Source: Candidatus Aenigmatarchaeota archaeon
Lineage (GTDB): Archaea > Aenigmatarchaeota > Aenigmatarchaeia > PWEA01 > JACRMZ01
Assembly: GCA_016219455.1 (NCBI GenBank)
Contig: JACRMZ010000035.1
Coordinates: forward strand, 1 to 5,740
Reading direction: 5' to 3'
DNA length: 5,740 nucleotides
Position numbers and translations under genes: made by a program. This document shows, piece by piece, positions 1 through 5,318 of this stretch (positions are counted from its first letter, which is position 1; every line of letters starts with the position of its first letter). The notes beneath the pieces were generated by a model. The model was given only the letters and a program-made list of their open reading frames with translations. It was not told where the DNA came from and searched no databases.

Positions 1-58
1 TTGAAATCTGGATTACCCTCCTTGTCTGGCCAACGAAATCCTTTATCTTGTTGAACAT
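1..58 (-). CDS. secE: Protein translocase subunit SecE/Sec61-gamma, N-terminal part (cut by window edge)
   Basis: The first 19 codons, from ATG at 58, read MFNKIKDFVGQTRRVIQIS. This fits the start of archaeal SecE/Sec61-gamma, a small single-pass membrane protein that clamps SecY in the protein-conducting channel. The family begins with a short amphipathic helix containing a basic R-V-L/I-type segment, as seen here in TRRVIQIS. The membrane segment lies beyond the window. The position supports the call, because secE commonly follows ftsZ on the same strand in archaea, usually ahead of the spt5/nusG and ribosomal-protein genes. No Shine-Dalgarno precedes the ATG, and a TATA-like element is centred 28 nt upstream, so a leaderless transcript separate from ftsZ is inferred. 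The identification rests on 19 residues plus gene order. Confidence 0.75.
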   Translation of the reverse strand, partial: MFNKIKDFVGQTRRVIQIS

Positions 59-81
59 AGAGGAAAATCTACCCTAGACAG

Positions 82-90
82 CTTAAATAG
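82..90 (-). promoter_or_regulatory. TATA box of secE (leaderless promoter)
   Basis: The minus strand reads CTATTTAAG, centred near 86 and 28 nt ahead of the secE ATG at 58. Archaeal TATA boxes usually sit about 25-30 nt ahead of the transcription start, so transcription should begin at or within a few bases of the ATG. A purine-rich stretch (AAAAAGGA) lies just upstream, where a BRE would be. This gives secE a promoter independent of ftsZ. Confidence 0.55.
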
Positions 91-114
91 TTATCCTTTT
101 TGCACCGACGGTAC

Positions 115-154
115 GAAATAAAAGAAAGTGCGGGGCGCACGGTTTCCCGTGCGC
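115..154 (-). terminator. ftsZ terminator: GAAA-tetraloop hairpin plus U-rich tract
   Basis: On the minus strand, 7 nt after the ftsZ TAG, lies a perfect 8-bp stem, GCGCACGG / CCGTGCGC (154-147 and 142-135), closed by a GAAA tetraloop (146-143). Flanking G and C runs could extend it across an AAAA bulge. It is followed by a pyrimidine tract, CTTTCTTTTATTTC (128-115). Hairpin plus U-rich tract suggests a transcript end between ftsZ and the secE promoter. Archaeal termination depends mostly on the U tract, so the hairpin may instead stabilise the 3' end. Confidence 0.6.
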
Positions 155-161
155 TTTTCCC

Positions 162-1247
162 CTACAAGAAGTCTATCCCTAGGGCTTCCTCGATATTCTT
201 TGCCTGGCCGAGGTAGAGCGGCTTTGTGTTGCCGTATATCTGGTCGCTCTTCACTCCGGTGACAACGAGCATCGCCCTTATCTTGTCGCCCATGTCCTTG
301 TTTACCTGGGCACCCCAGATTATCTTGGCGCCTGGGTCAAGCCTCTTGCTTATCGACTCCACAATAAGCTGGGATTCGCGTGCAGTCATTGTCTCGCCGC
401 CGATGACATTTATCAGTGCCCCTGTGGCGCCGTTTATGTCAACGGAAAGCAGCGGGTTGTTAAGGGCCTTTTCGACTGCTTCGTAGGCACGGTTCTCAGT
501 GTCGCTCTCCCCCATGCCTATCATCGCTATGCCGCCTTCTCCCATTACTGCGCGCACATCAGCGAAGTCGAGGTTTATGAGCCCGGGCTTTGTTATCAAC
601 TCTGCTATGCCTTTCACGGCGTTGACCAATACCTCATCAGCCACCTTGAAAGCGGTGTTGATGCTTACGTCCGGAACGACCTCAAGCAGCTTGTCATTTG
701 GTATGACAATCAGCGTGTCGACGGTGTTTACAAGCTTTTCAAGGCCATATTTTGCGTTGGTTGCCCTGTGTTTCCCTTCCATCGTGAACGGAAGCGTTAC
801 AGTGCCTATCGTCAGGGCTCCCTGCTTCTTCGCTACGTCAGCTATGACAGAGCTTGCCCCTGTGCCTGTGCCGCCGCCAAGGCCGCAGGTAACGAAAACC
901 ATATCGCACCCGCGAAGGACTTCCTTTATCTCCTCAGTAGACTCTTTTGCGGCGTCTTCGCCCCTTGTCGGGTCGGCACCTGCTCCAAGCCCCCTTGTGA
1001 TCTCCTTCCCTAGAAGGACTTTGCTGTCAGCCTCGGTGTAAAGAAGGTCCTGTGCGTCAGTGTTCATCGCAACGGTCTCAACGCCCTCTATGCCTAGCTG
1101 GGCTATCCTGTCGACGGTGTTTCCACCGGCGCCTCCCACCCCAACCACCTTAATAATGGCTTTTCTTGACTCGAGAAGCTGTCTTATCTCTTCATCATTT
1201 TTGTAATTCTTTTTCTTTTTTTCTTTTGACATATCAACTAATTCCAA
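162..1247 (-). CDS. ftsZ: Cell division GTPase FtsZ
   Basis: Tubulin-like GTPase that polymerises at mid-cell and forms the division ring in archaea that use FtsZ. Numbered from the TTG at 1247 (361 residues), the visible motifs are GVGGAGGN at 36-43, NTD at 62-64, RGLGAG at 85-90, the tubulin signature GGGTGTG at 124-130, and the T7 synergy loop NLDFADV with Asn225, Asp227 and Asp230, which completes the GTPase site of the neighbouring subunit. All catalytic elements are intact and the length is normal for the family. A short Lys-rich N-terminal tail (SKEKKKK) precedes the core, and the protein ends in LGIDFL. Start choice: a frame from TTG at 1319 exists, but the TATA box at 1323-1330 puts transcription start near 1299, downstream of it. 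TTG at 1247 has GGGGGTGG (1260-1253) 5 nt ahead, matching GGAGGTGA with only G-U wobbles. ATG at 1232 is the main alternative. Confidence 0.97.
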   Translation of the reverse strand: MELVDMSKEKKKKNYKNDEEIRQLLESRKAIIKVVGVGGAGGNTVDRIAQLGIEGVETVAMNTDAQDLLYTEADSKVLLGKEITRGLGAGADPTRGEDAAKESTEEIKEVLRGCDMVFVTCGLGGGTGTGASSVIADVAKKQGALTIGTVTLPFTMEGKHRATNAKYGLEKLVNTVDTLIVIPNDKLLEVVPDVSINTAFKVADEVLVNAVKGIAELITKPGLINLDFADVRAVMGEGGIAMIGMGESDTENRAYEAVEKALNNPLLSVDINGATGALINVIGGETMTARESQLIVESISKRLDPGAKIIWGAQVNKDMGDKIRAMLVVTGVKSDQIYGNTKPLYLGQAKNIEEALGIDFL

Positions 1248-1252
1248 TTGTG

Positions 1253-1260
1253 CCACCCCC
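1253..1260 (-). promoter_or_regulatory. Shine-Dalgarno deciding the ftsZ start
   Basis: The minus strand reads GGGGGTGG, then 5 nt, then TTG (1247-1245). Against the archaeal consensus GGAGGTGA it differs at two positions, and both can pair as G-U with the 16S 3' end. The spacing equals that of the clear GAGGTGA site of the gene at 5319-5552. ATG at 1232 would lie 20 nt away, too far for this site. Confidence 0.5.
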
Positions 1261-1271
1261 AGTTTGACATC

Positions 1272-1296
1272 AAATAAATCAAATCCTGATTTATTT
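1272..1296. repeat. Perfect 10-bp inverted repeat in the ftsZ leader (operator-like)
   Basis: AAATAAATCA (1272-1281) and TGATTTATTT (1287-1296) are exact reverse complements separated by 5 bases. The repeat lies between the ftsZ TATA box (1323-1330) and the Shine-Dalgarno (1260-1253), just downstream of the predicted transcription start near 1299. It could be a binding site for a dimeric regulator or an AU-rich hairpin in the leader RNA. It falls inside the 5' extension of the ftsZ frame that I judge untranslated. Confidence 0.6.
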
Positions 1297-1322
1297 CTGT
1301 TACCGAAGAATATACTCAAAGG

Positions 1323-1330
1323 TATTTAAA
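1323..1330 (-). promoter_or_regulatory. TATA box of ftsZ
   Basis: The minus strand reads TTTAAATA within ACTTTTAAATACC, centred near 1326. A start about 27 nt downstream, near 1299, gives a leader of roughly 50 nt to TTG 1247. No start codon occurs at the leaderless distance, so ftsZ should have a leader, in agreement with the Shine-Dalgarno. Confidence 0.55.
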
Positions 1331-1520
1331 AGTAATTTGTGTTTTCATTGACGTTTGTAACCCGCTGAAAACTTTATTGTTTCTATTTGTATGGAAAACC
1401 ACGATTGGGAAATTTGGCGTATTTCTAAAGGAATTTTTTAAAAAGTTGCCTGGTTTTAGAATTATGATGTTTGATGTCAAGCGTATCATATGATTTTAGG
1501 GATTTCCGGCATTTTTCCCC

Positions 1521-1541
1521 AAAAGTGCACTTTTTAAAGTG
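1521..1541. repeat. Perfect 14-bp palindrome with an extra AAAGTG half-site
   Basis: AAAAGTGCACTTTT (1521-1534) is its own reverse complement. Another AAAGTG at 1536-1541 gives three AAAGTG half-sites in 20 bp: direct, inverted, direct. Overlapping half-sites of this kind suggest a transcription factor site. It sits about 200 bp ahead of the ftsZ TATA box and about the same distance ahead of that of the synthetase gene, so which gene it serves is open. Confidence 0.4.
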
Positions 1542-1561
1542 GCTTTACAAAAAAGAATTAT

Positions 1562-1578
1562 ATATAACGACGTTATAT
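1562..1578. repeat. 17-bp palindrome with 8-bp arms over a TATA-like core
   Basis: ATATAACG (1562-1569) and CGTTATAT (1571-1578) are exact reverse complements around one central A. The element contains TATATAAC-type sequence on both strands, so it can be read as an operator or as a TATA box usable in either direction. Confidence 0.4.
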
Positions 1579-1733
1579 TAGAGAATAGTTGTGTTTGACA
1601 AACGGCCTTTATCCGGCATTTATGCAAAAGTTGTGTTTTTTTGGAAACCCAATGCTTTATCTCCGGAAGTAACGCTTGACCTTTTTACTCCATAAAATAA
1701 TATTCCTTTTGGAATTTTTTATTAGAATTTTTG

Positions 1734-1741
1734 TATAAATA
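1734..1741 (+). promoter_or_regulatory. TATA box of the methionine adenosyltransferase gene (leaderless promoter)
   Basis: TATAAATA is a near-ideal archaeal TATA box. Its centre is 27-28 nt ahead of the GTG start at 1765, so transcription should begin at or next to the start codon. Two GAATTTTT copies (1712-1719 and 1725-1732) sit directly upstream, and a small inverted repeat ATTCC-TTTT-GGAAT spans 1702-1715. Confidence 0.7.
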
Positions 1742-1764
1742 GCTTCTGAAATTTACATTAAGAA

Positions 1765-2979
1765 GTGAAAAGAAACATTGTTGTCAGCCGCAATGACCAG
1801 ACACCTGTGGAAAAGCAGGATGTTGAAATGGTCGAAAGGAAAGGAATAGGTCATCCGGATTCTTTGGCAGATGGCATGGCAGAAGAGATAAGCAGGAACC
1901 TCTGCAAGGCGTATCTGAAGCAATATGGCGCAATTCTTCATCACAATACCGATAAACTCGAGCTTGTTGGAGGTCGCGTCAAAGTCGAGTTCGGCGGCGG
2001 CAAAATAATCCAACCGATGTTTTTGCTCCTATCCGGCCGCGCGACAACTGAAGTCGATGGAAAGCCGTTCCCAGTCCACGAGATTGGGAAAAAGACGGCG
2101 CTTGATTACATGGCTTCTATCCTTCCAAATCTCGACGTCAAGAAACATGTCATAATCGACTCCAAAATAGGGTATGGAAGCGCTGACTTGACAGAGCTGT
2201 TCAGCAGGAAAACAGGCAGGGAGAAAAAAACGGCTCCTTTGGCGAATGACACGAGTTTCGGCGTTGGTTACGCGCCTTTCAGCGAGGTTGAGAATCTTGT
2301 AATGGGCACGGAGCACCTTCTGAACAACAAGAAAACCAAGAAGAAGTATCCTGAAATCGGCGAAGATATTAAAGTCATGGGGATGAGGAACCACGATAAG
2401 ATAGTCCTTACGATAGCTGCCGCGTTCATTTCATCGCATGTCCCTGACTTTGACCACTATTGCAACATCAAAGACGAAGTGAAAGAATATGTAATGAAAA
2501 ATTATATTGACAAGAAGGCAACCCGCCAGACAGAAATCCACATAAACACAGCAGACAACTACCAGAGGAAAGTTGTTTACCTCACGCTTACCGGGACGTC
2601 TGCAGAACACGGCGATGATGGATGTGTCGGCAGGGGCAATCGGGCAAATGGCTTGATAACGCCAAGCAGGAAGATGAGCCTTGAAGCGACTGCTGGAAAG
2701 AACCCAGTAAATCACATTGGAAAGCTTTACAACATACTTGCAAACAGGATTGCCTCCGATGTGAATGAAGAAACCGGTGCAGAAGAGGTTTGCGTCCGTT
2801 TGCTCTCTCAGATTGGCAAGCCCATAGACCTGCCATTGGTTGCGTCAATAGAGCTCTTGGCTGGCAATAAGAAATTCGCCGGGATGAAGAGCCGCGCTGA
2901 GAGCATCGCTAACGAGCACCTCGCTAACATAACAAAACTGACGGATGAAATAATAAACGGCAAAGTCGGCGTTTTCTAG
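1765..2979 (+). CDS. mat: Archaeal-type S-adenosylmethionine synthetase (methionine adenosyltransferase)
   Basis: Makes S-adenosylmethionine from methionine and ATP (EC 2.5.1.6), the cell's main methyl donor; a cytosolic enzyme. At 404 residues it has the length of the archaeal family, which is very diverged from bacterial MetK. Visible motifs are [14 protein letters not shown] with GHPD at 29-32, [13 protein letters not shown] at 59-71, [23 protein letters not shown] at 160-171, [17 protein letters not shown] at 277-286 followed by GRGNRANGL at 289-297, and a C-terminal [12 protein letters not shown]. All are characteristic and unbroken. The start is GTG at 1765; the GHPD motif follows at the usual distance. 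No Shine-Dalgarno is present, and the TATA box at 1734-1741 predicts a leaderless mRNA. It is divergent from ftsZ and convergent with the membrane Roadblock gene, so it appears monocistronic. Confidence 0.97.
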   Translation: MKRNIVVSRNDQTPVEKQDVEMVERKGIGHPDSLADGMAEEISRNLCKAYLKQYGAILHHNTDKLELVGGRVKVEFGGGKIIQPMFLLLSGRATTEVDGKPFPVHEIGKKTALDYMASILPNLDVKKHVIIDSKIGYGSADLTELFSRKTGREKKTAPLANDTSFGVGYAPFSEVENLVMGTEHLLNNKKTKKKYPEIGEDIKVMGMRNHDKIVLTIAAAFISSHVPDFDHYCNIKDEVKEYVMKNYIDKKATRQTEIHINTADNYQRKVVYLTLTGTSAEHGDDGCVGRGNRANGLITPSRKMSLEATAGKNPVNHIGKLYNILANRIASDVNEETGAEEVCVRLLSQIGKPIDLPLVASIELLAGNKKFAGMKSRAESIANEHLANITKLTDEIINGKVGVF

Positions 2980-3030
2980 GGGAATTGTCAAAACGGCAGT
3001 TTATCCAACCCTAAGGTTAGTTGAAATTGA

Positions 3031-3070
3031 CACCATTCATTAATGGGGTTTTGGTGAAACTTTTCCTTTC
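3031..3070 (+). terminator. Weak terminator candidate of the AdoMet synthetase gene
   Basis: CACCA (3031-3035) can pair with TGGTG (3052-3056), with an inner CCAT/ATGG pairing. This is followed by the T-rich run ACTTTTCCTTTC (3059-3070). The stem is imperfect, but the T-rich run lies in a convergent junction where a plus-strand transcript must end. Confidence 0.3.
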
Positions 3071-3112
3071 ATTGGCGACGCAAGGAGCCTGGAACAATAA
3101 GGCAAAAGTTTC
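3056..3112. repeat. Long imperfect hairpin in the convergent junction
   Basis: GAAACTTTT (3056-3064) and AAAAGTTTC (3104-3112) are exact reverse complements. Inside them CCTT/AAGG and ATTG/CAAT also pair, giving about 17 bp with small bulges around a loop of about 20 nt. The right arm touches the stop codon of the minus-strand gene (3112-3114). Because it reads as a hairpin on both strands, it may protect or end both converging transcripts. Confidence 0.5.
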
Positions 3113-4095
3113 TAGAACTCAAGTATCGGTTTGCCCTTCTTCAGCTGGATTATCCCATCAACTGAACCCTTTCCCTTCAGGTCCGCTTCAGAGTAGCCTG
3201 TGATTGCTCCCGTGAAATCGGCTATGACGTAAACGCCGGGTTCCATCTCGTGGATCTCGCACCCCTTTATGCTCACTTTCTTCCCAACGAAGCTTTGCGG
3301 CGACGCAAGTATCTGCCCTACGCTTGCATTCATCGTGACATGGAGCTGCTGCTCACCTGTTCCCTTAAGGTCAACGAGTGACCGCAAGCGGTCTAGTTTC
3401 TTCTCAACTGCGTTAAGAATCAGGCCGATGTTCACATTTTTGTCGACAAGGACAAGAAGTATTATCGAGTCTTTTTCAAACGCCACATACTGGGCCTTTG
3501 CTGCCATCACCATCGTATGCTGGAATTTTTCCATCCCAAGCTCCCTTACGGTAATCTTGGAGTTTTTGACTACCTGCGCTGACATGGCAGCTATCATCCC
3601 AGCGTTTTGTGTGCGTAAAAACGACGACCCGATGAGAAGGCCGTCATCGCGGGCAACAACTGCCCCTATAACGCCTCCTATCATCCTCATGTCTTCAAGC
3701 TCGTCCTGAAGGGCATCCTTCCTTTTTTTCCCGCCTGGGGTTCTTTTGGCATTTATTGCCAATAATGCCGCTGCCAGCAACAAGACGGCATACGGGGCAT
3801 ATGGGAACAGCGCTTCTATGCCGGGGGACTTTTGCAAAAGCGCGCGCTCAATCTCTTCCCTTGATTTCATTGAAAGTTCCAATGACTTTGAGTAATCGCC
3901 CTCTATAAACTTCCTTTTGGCTTCCTGAAGAAGCGCCTGGGCTTGATCAACGCCTTTCCCTGCGCCCTTTGCTTCGGCGATTTTGGCTTCGGTGGCTTTG
4001 AGGTCTTTTTGGGCGTCAAGGAACGCAGAGACATTTTGCGCGTTTGCAAGCGGCGCCAAAAGCAGGAGGGCTATCAGCAAGATGCGAGGTCCCAT
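3112..4095 (-). CDS. Probable membrane-anchored Roadblock/LC7-domain protein with OB-like C-terminus
   Basis: I do not recognise this as a named gene. Its 327 residues split clearly into parts. Residues 1-19 look like a signal peptide (Arg4, a Leu/Ile-rich core, ANA cleavage site). Residues 22-89 are charged, Ala/Lys/Glu-rich and helical, probably a coiled coil outside the cell. Residues 99-116 are a membrane segment, followed by the basic KRTPGGKKRK, which places the rest in the cytoplasm. Residues 137-240 resemble a Roadblock/LC7 domain (GGVIGAVVARDDGLLIGSS, AAMSAQVV, then strands ending VLVDKNVNIGLI). Residues 253-327 resemble an OB fold (ILASPQSFVGKKVSIKG, YVIADFTGAITGY, GIIQLKKGKPILEF). 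Roadblock proteins often act as partners or scaffolds for small GTPases, so a transmembrane signalling or trafficking role is conceivable, but no GTPase is visible here. It lies 30 nt after the aminotransferase. No Shine-Dalgarno precedes the ATG. Confidence 0.85.
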   Translation of the reverse strand: MGPRILLIALLLLAPLANAQNVSAFLDAQKDLKATEAKIAEAKGAGKGVDQAQALLQEAKRKFIEGDYSKSLELSMKSREEIERALLQKSPGIEALFPYAPYAVLLLAAALLAINAKRTPGGKKRKDALQDELEDMRMIGGVIGAVVARDDGLLIGSSFLRTQNAGMIAAMSAQVVKNSKITVRELGMEKFQHTMVMAAKAQYVAFEKDSIILLVLVDKNVNIGLILNAVEKKLDRLRSLVDLKGTGEQQLHVTMNASVGQILASPQSFVGKKVSIKGCEIHEMEPGVYVIADFTGAITGYSEADLKGKGSVDGIIQLKKGKPILEF

Positions 4096-4111
4096 GTTAA
4101 TATATGGGGTG

Positions 4112-4125
4112 TTTTAAAAGAAAAA
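4112..4125 (-). promoter_or_regulatory. T-rich tract and TATA-like element between aminotransferase and Roadblock gene
   Basis: Directly after the aminotransferase TAG the minus strand reads TTTTTCTTTTAAAA. The T tract could end the aminotransferase transcript, since archaeal termination favours such runs. The TTTTAAAA (4119-4112) could be the TATA box of the Roadblock gene, but its centre is only about 20 nt from the ATG at 4095, short of the 27-29 nt seen for other genes here. Co-transcription of the two genes is therefore not excluded. Confidence 0.3.
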
Positions 4126-5268
4126 CTACTTTGGAAGGGCCTTTTCCAGCCTGTTCATGGCGTCTTCGAGCTTTTCATAGGCTGTTGCGTAGCTGAGGCG
4201 AAGATGGCCTTCACCGTGCGTGCCAAACTCGCTTCCAGGCGTCATGAACACCTTAGCCTCGTTGAGGAAGTAGTCCGAGGCTTTGTCTGAAGTCATGTTT
4301 AACTGCGACATGTCGGGGAATGCGTAAAACGCGCCCATTGGCCTTGCACACCGCACCCCCATTTCCCCCAGCCTTTTGATTACAAGCTTCCTTCGCCTGT
4401 CATACTCTTTTCTCATCTTCTCAACGTAATCATTGCATTTGAACGCCTCTATGGCTGCAAGCTGCAGCGGAGTTGGAGCTGAAATAGTCGTGCAGACCTT
4501 CAGGTTTTCCATCGCCTTTATTATTTCTGCGGGACCCGTCGCGTAGCCTACGCGGAAACCGCACATGGCATAGTTTTTCGAGAACGTCTGGAGCGTGAAA
4601 ACAAGGTCCTCCATCCCGTTGAATGAAGCCATGGAATAATGCTTCCCTTCGTAAACGAGTTTTTCATAGGCTTCATCTGAAAGCACGGGGATGTTTTTCT
4701 CCCTGGCAAGGTCGGCAATTTCCTCAAGGTTCTTTTTGGAAAAAACGGCACCTGTCGGGTTTGTCGGCGAATTTATCACAATAAGCTTTGTCCTCTTTGT
4801 TATCTGCTTCTCTATGTCTTCTGCGAGTATCTCGAAGTTGTTTTCCTGCTTGGCGTGGACTCCAACGGCATTGATTCCCAAAAACTTGGCTATGTACAGA
4901 TAGCCGAAGTATCCGGGATTTGGTATTATGACCTCCTCGCCTTGTCCGACCAAGGAAGAGAAAAGCAGCAATATCGCCTCCTTTGAGCCACAGGTGACTA
5001 TGACGTCTTCGGCGTTTGCGTTTATCCCATTCTCCTTTTTCATTTTCTCGGCTATGGCTTTCCTAAGCTCCATGCGGCCCATGAAAGAGGAGTAATGAGT
5101 GTAGCCTTCTTTCATGCATTTGTAGGTTGCCTCGACCACCTCCTTTGGGGGGTCAAAATCCGGCTCTCCGGTTCCCAAAGAAATAACATCTTTGCGCTCC
5201 TGGGCTACCTTCAAAGCTAGCCCGAGCTTTGAGCGCGGCATTGTCCTTACTCTTTCTGCTAGCTCCAT
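4126..5268 (-). CDS. Class I PLP-dependent aminotransferase (aspartate/alanine aminotransferase-like)
   Basis: Transfers an amino group between an amino acid and a 2-oxo acid using pyridoxal phosphate; cytosolic. From ATG 5268 it has 380 residues, a full-length fold-type I enzyme. Visible elements are LGTGEPDFDPP with GEPD at 34-37, NSPTNPTG with the PLP-contacting Asn170, SDEAYE with Asp198 and Tyr201, the Schiff-base Lys231 in FSKNYAMCGFRVGY, and the carboxylate-binding Arg357 in HLRLSYA. Substrate preference (Asp, Ala or aromatic) cannot be read reliably. Start choice: a TTG frame begins at 5286 and ATGs occur at 5274 and 5268. The TATA-like ATTAATAT centred near 5297 is 29 nt from ATG 5268, and MELAERV is a usual family beginning, so a leaderless start there fits best. 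It lies 50 nt after the small gene and 30 nt before the Roadblock gene. Confidence 0.93.
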   Translation of the reverse strand: MELAERVRTMPRSKLGLALKVAQERKDVISLGTGEPDFDPPKEVVEATYKCMKEGYTHYSSFMGRMELRKAIAEKMKKENGINANAEDVIVTCGSKEAILLLFSSLVGQGEEVIIPNPGYFGYLYIAKFLGINAVGVHAKQENNFEILAEDIEKQITKRTKLIVINSPTNPTGAVFSKKNLEEIADLAREKNIPVLSDEAYEKLVYEGKHYSMASFNGMEDLVFTLQTFSKNYAMCGFRVGYATGPAEIIKAMENLKVCTTISAPTPLQLAAIEAFKCNDYVEKMRKEYDRRRKLVIKRLGEMGVRCARPMGAFYAFPDMSQLNMTSDKASDYFLNEAKVFMTPGSEFGTHGEGHLRLSYATAYEKLEDAMNRLEKALPK

Positions 5269-5292
5269 AGGCATGCCTAATAGCAAACCGAG

Positions 5293-5302
5293 ATATTAAT
5301 AG
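5293..5302 (-). promoter_or_regulatory. TATA box of the aminotransferase gene (leaderless promoter)
   Basis: The minus strand reads CTATTAATAT, centred near 5297. This is 29 nt from ATG 5268, 23 nt from ATG 5274, and only 11 nt from TTG 5286, so the TTG would lie upstream of the predicted transcript. The upstream small gene could still read through, since no U tract follows its stop. Confidence 0.5.
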
Positions 5303-5318
5303 GTTTTTTTCAGAAATC

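Larger units (their letters stand above)
1333..1733. other. AT-rich divergent spacer with short palindromes and repeats; no protein gene seen
   Basis: This stretch separates the divergent ftsZ and methionine adenosyltransferase promoters. No frame longer than about 16 codons with a credible start was found in it. It holds ATCATATGAT (1485-1494), a perfect 14-bp palindrome AAAAGTGCACTTTT (1521-1534) followed by a third AAAGTG at 1536-1541, ATATAACGACGTTATAT (1562-1578, 8-bp arms), and GTTTGACAAAC (1593-1603). Direct repeats are TCCGGCATTT at 1505-1514 and 1612-1621, AGTTGTGTTT at 1587-1596 and 1629-1638, and GGAATTTTTTA at 1430-1440 and 1711-1721. For compact archaeal gene spacing this is a long and structured region, probably regulatory or carrying a small RNA. 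Confidence 0.5.

Noticed and set aside
131..162. The GC-rich hairpin read as a plus-strand terminator, since TTTT follows it on that strand
   Set aside because: No plus-strand gene lies to its left within the window, and the minus-strand reading fits directly after the ftsZ stop.
499..1041. A 180-codon plus-strand frame opposite ftsZ
   Set aside because: It lies wholly within the ftsZ coding sequence on the opposite strand, has Ser/Pro-rich composition typical of an antisense shadow, and shows no promoter or Shine-Dalgarno.
1622..1672. A 16-codon plus-strand frame in the spacer, a possible leader peptide
   Set aside because: No Shine-Dalgarno, no TATA box at leaderless distance, and no run of Met codons or overlapping hairpin that would suggest attenuation.
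2029..2848. Several minus-strand frames of 86-121 codons opposite the AdoMet synthetase
   Set aside because: The synthetase is unbroken with all family motifs, and these frames show no recognisable domain or start signal.
2987..3031. Weak pairings in the synthetase 3' region (GTCAA/TTGAC and AACC-CTAA-GGTT)
   Set aside because: Arms of 4-5 bp are expected by chance and form no convincing extended stem.
3269..3709. A 146-codon plus-strand frame opposite the Roadblock gene
   Set aside because: Antisense shadow; the minus-strand product has a coherent signal peptide, membrane and domain layout.
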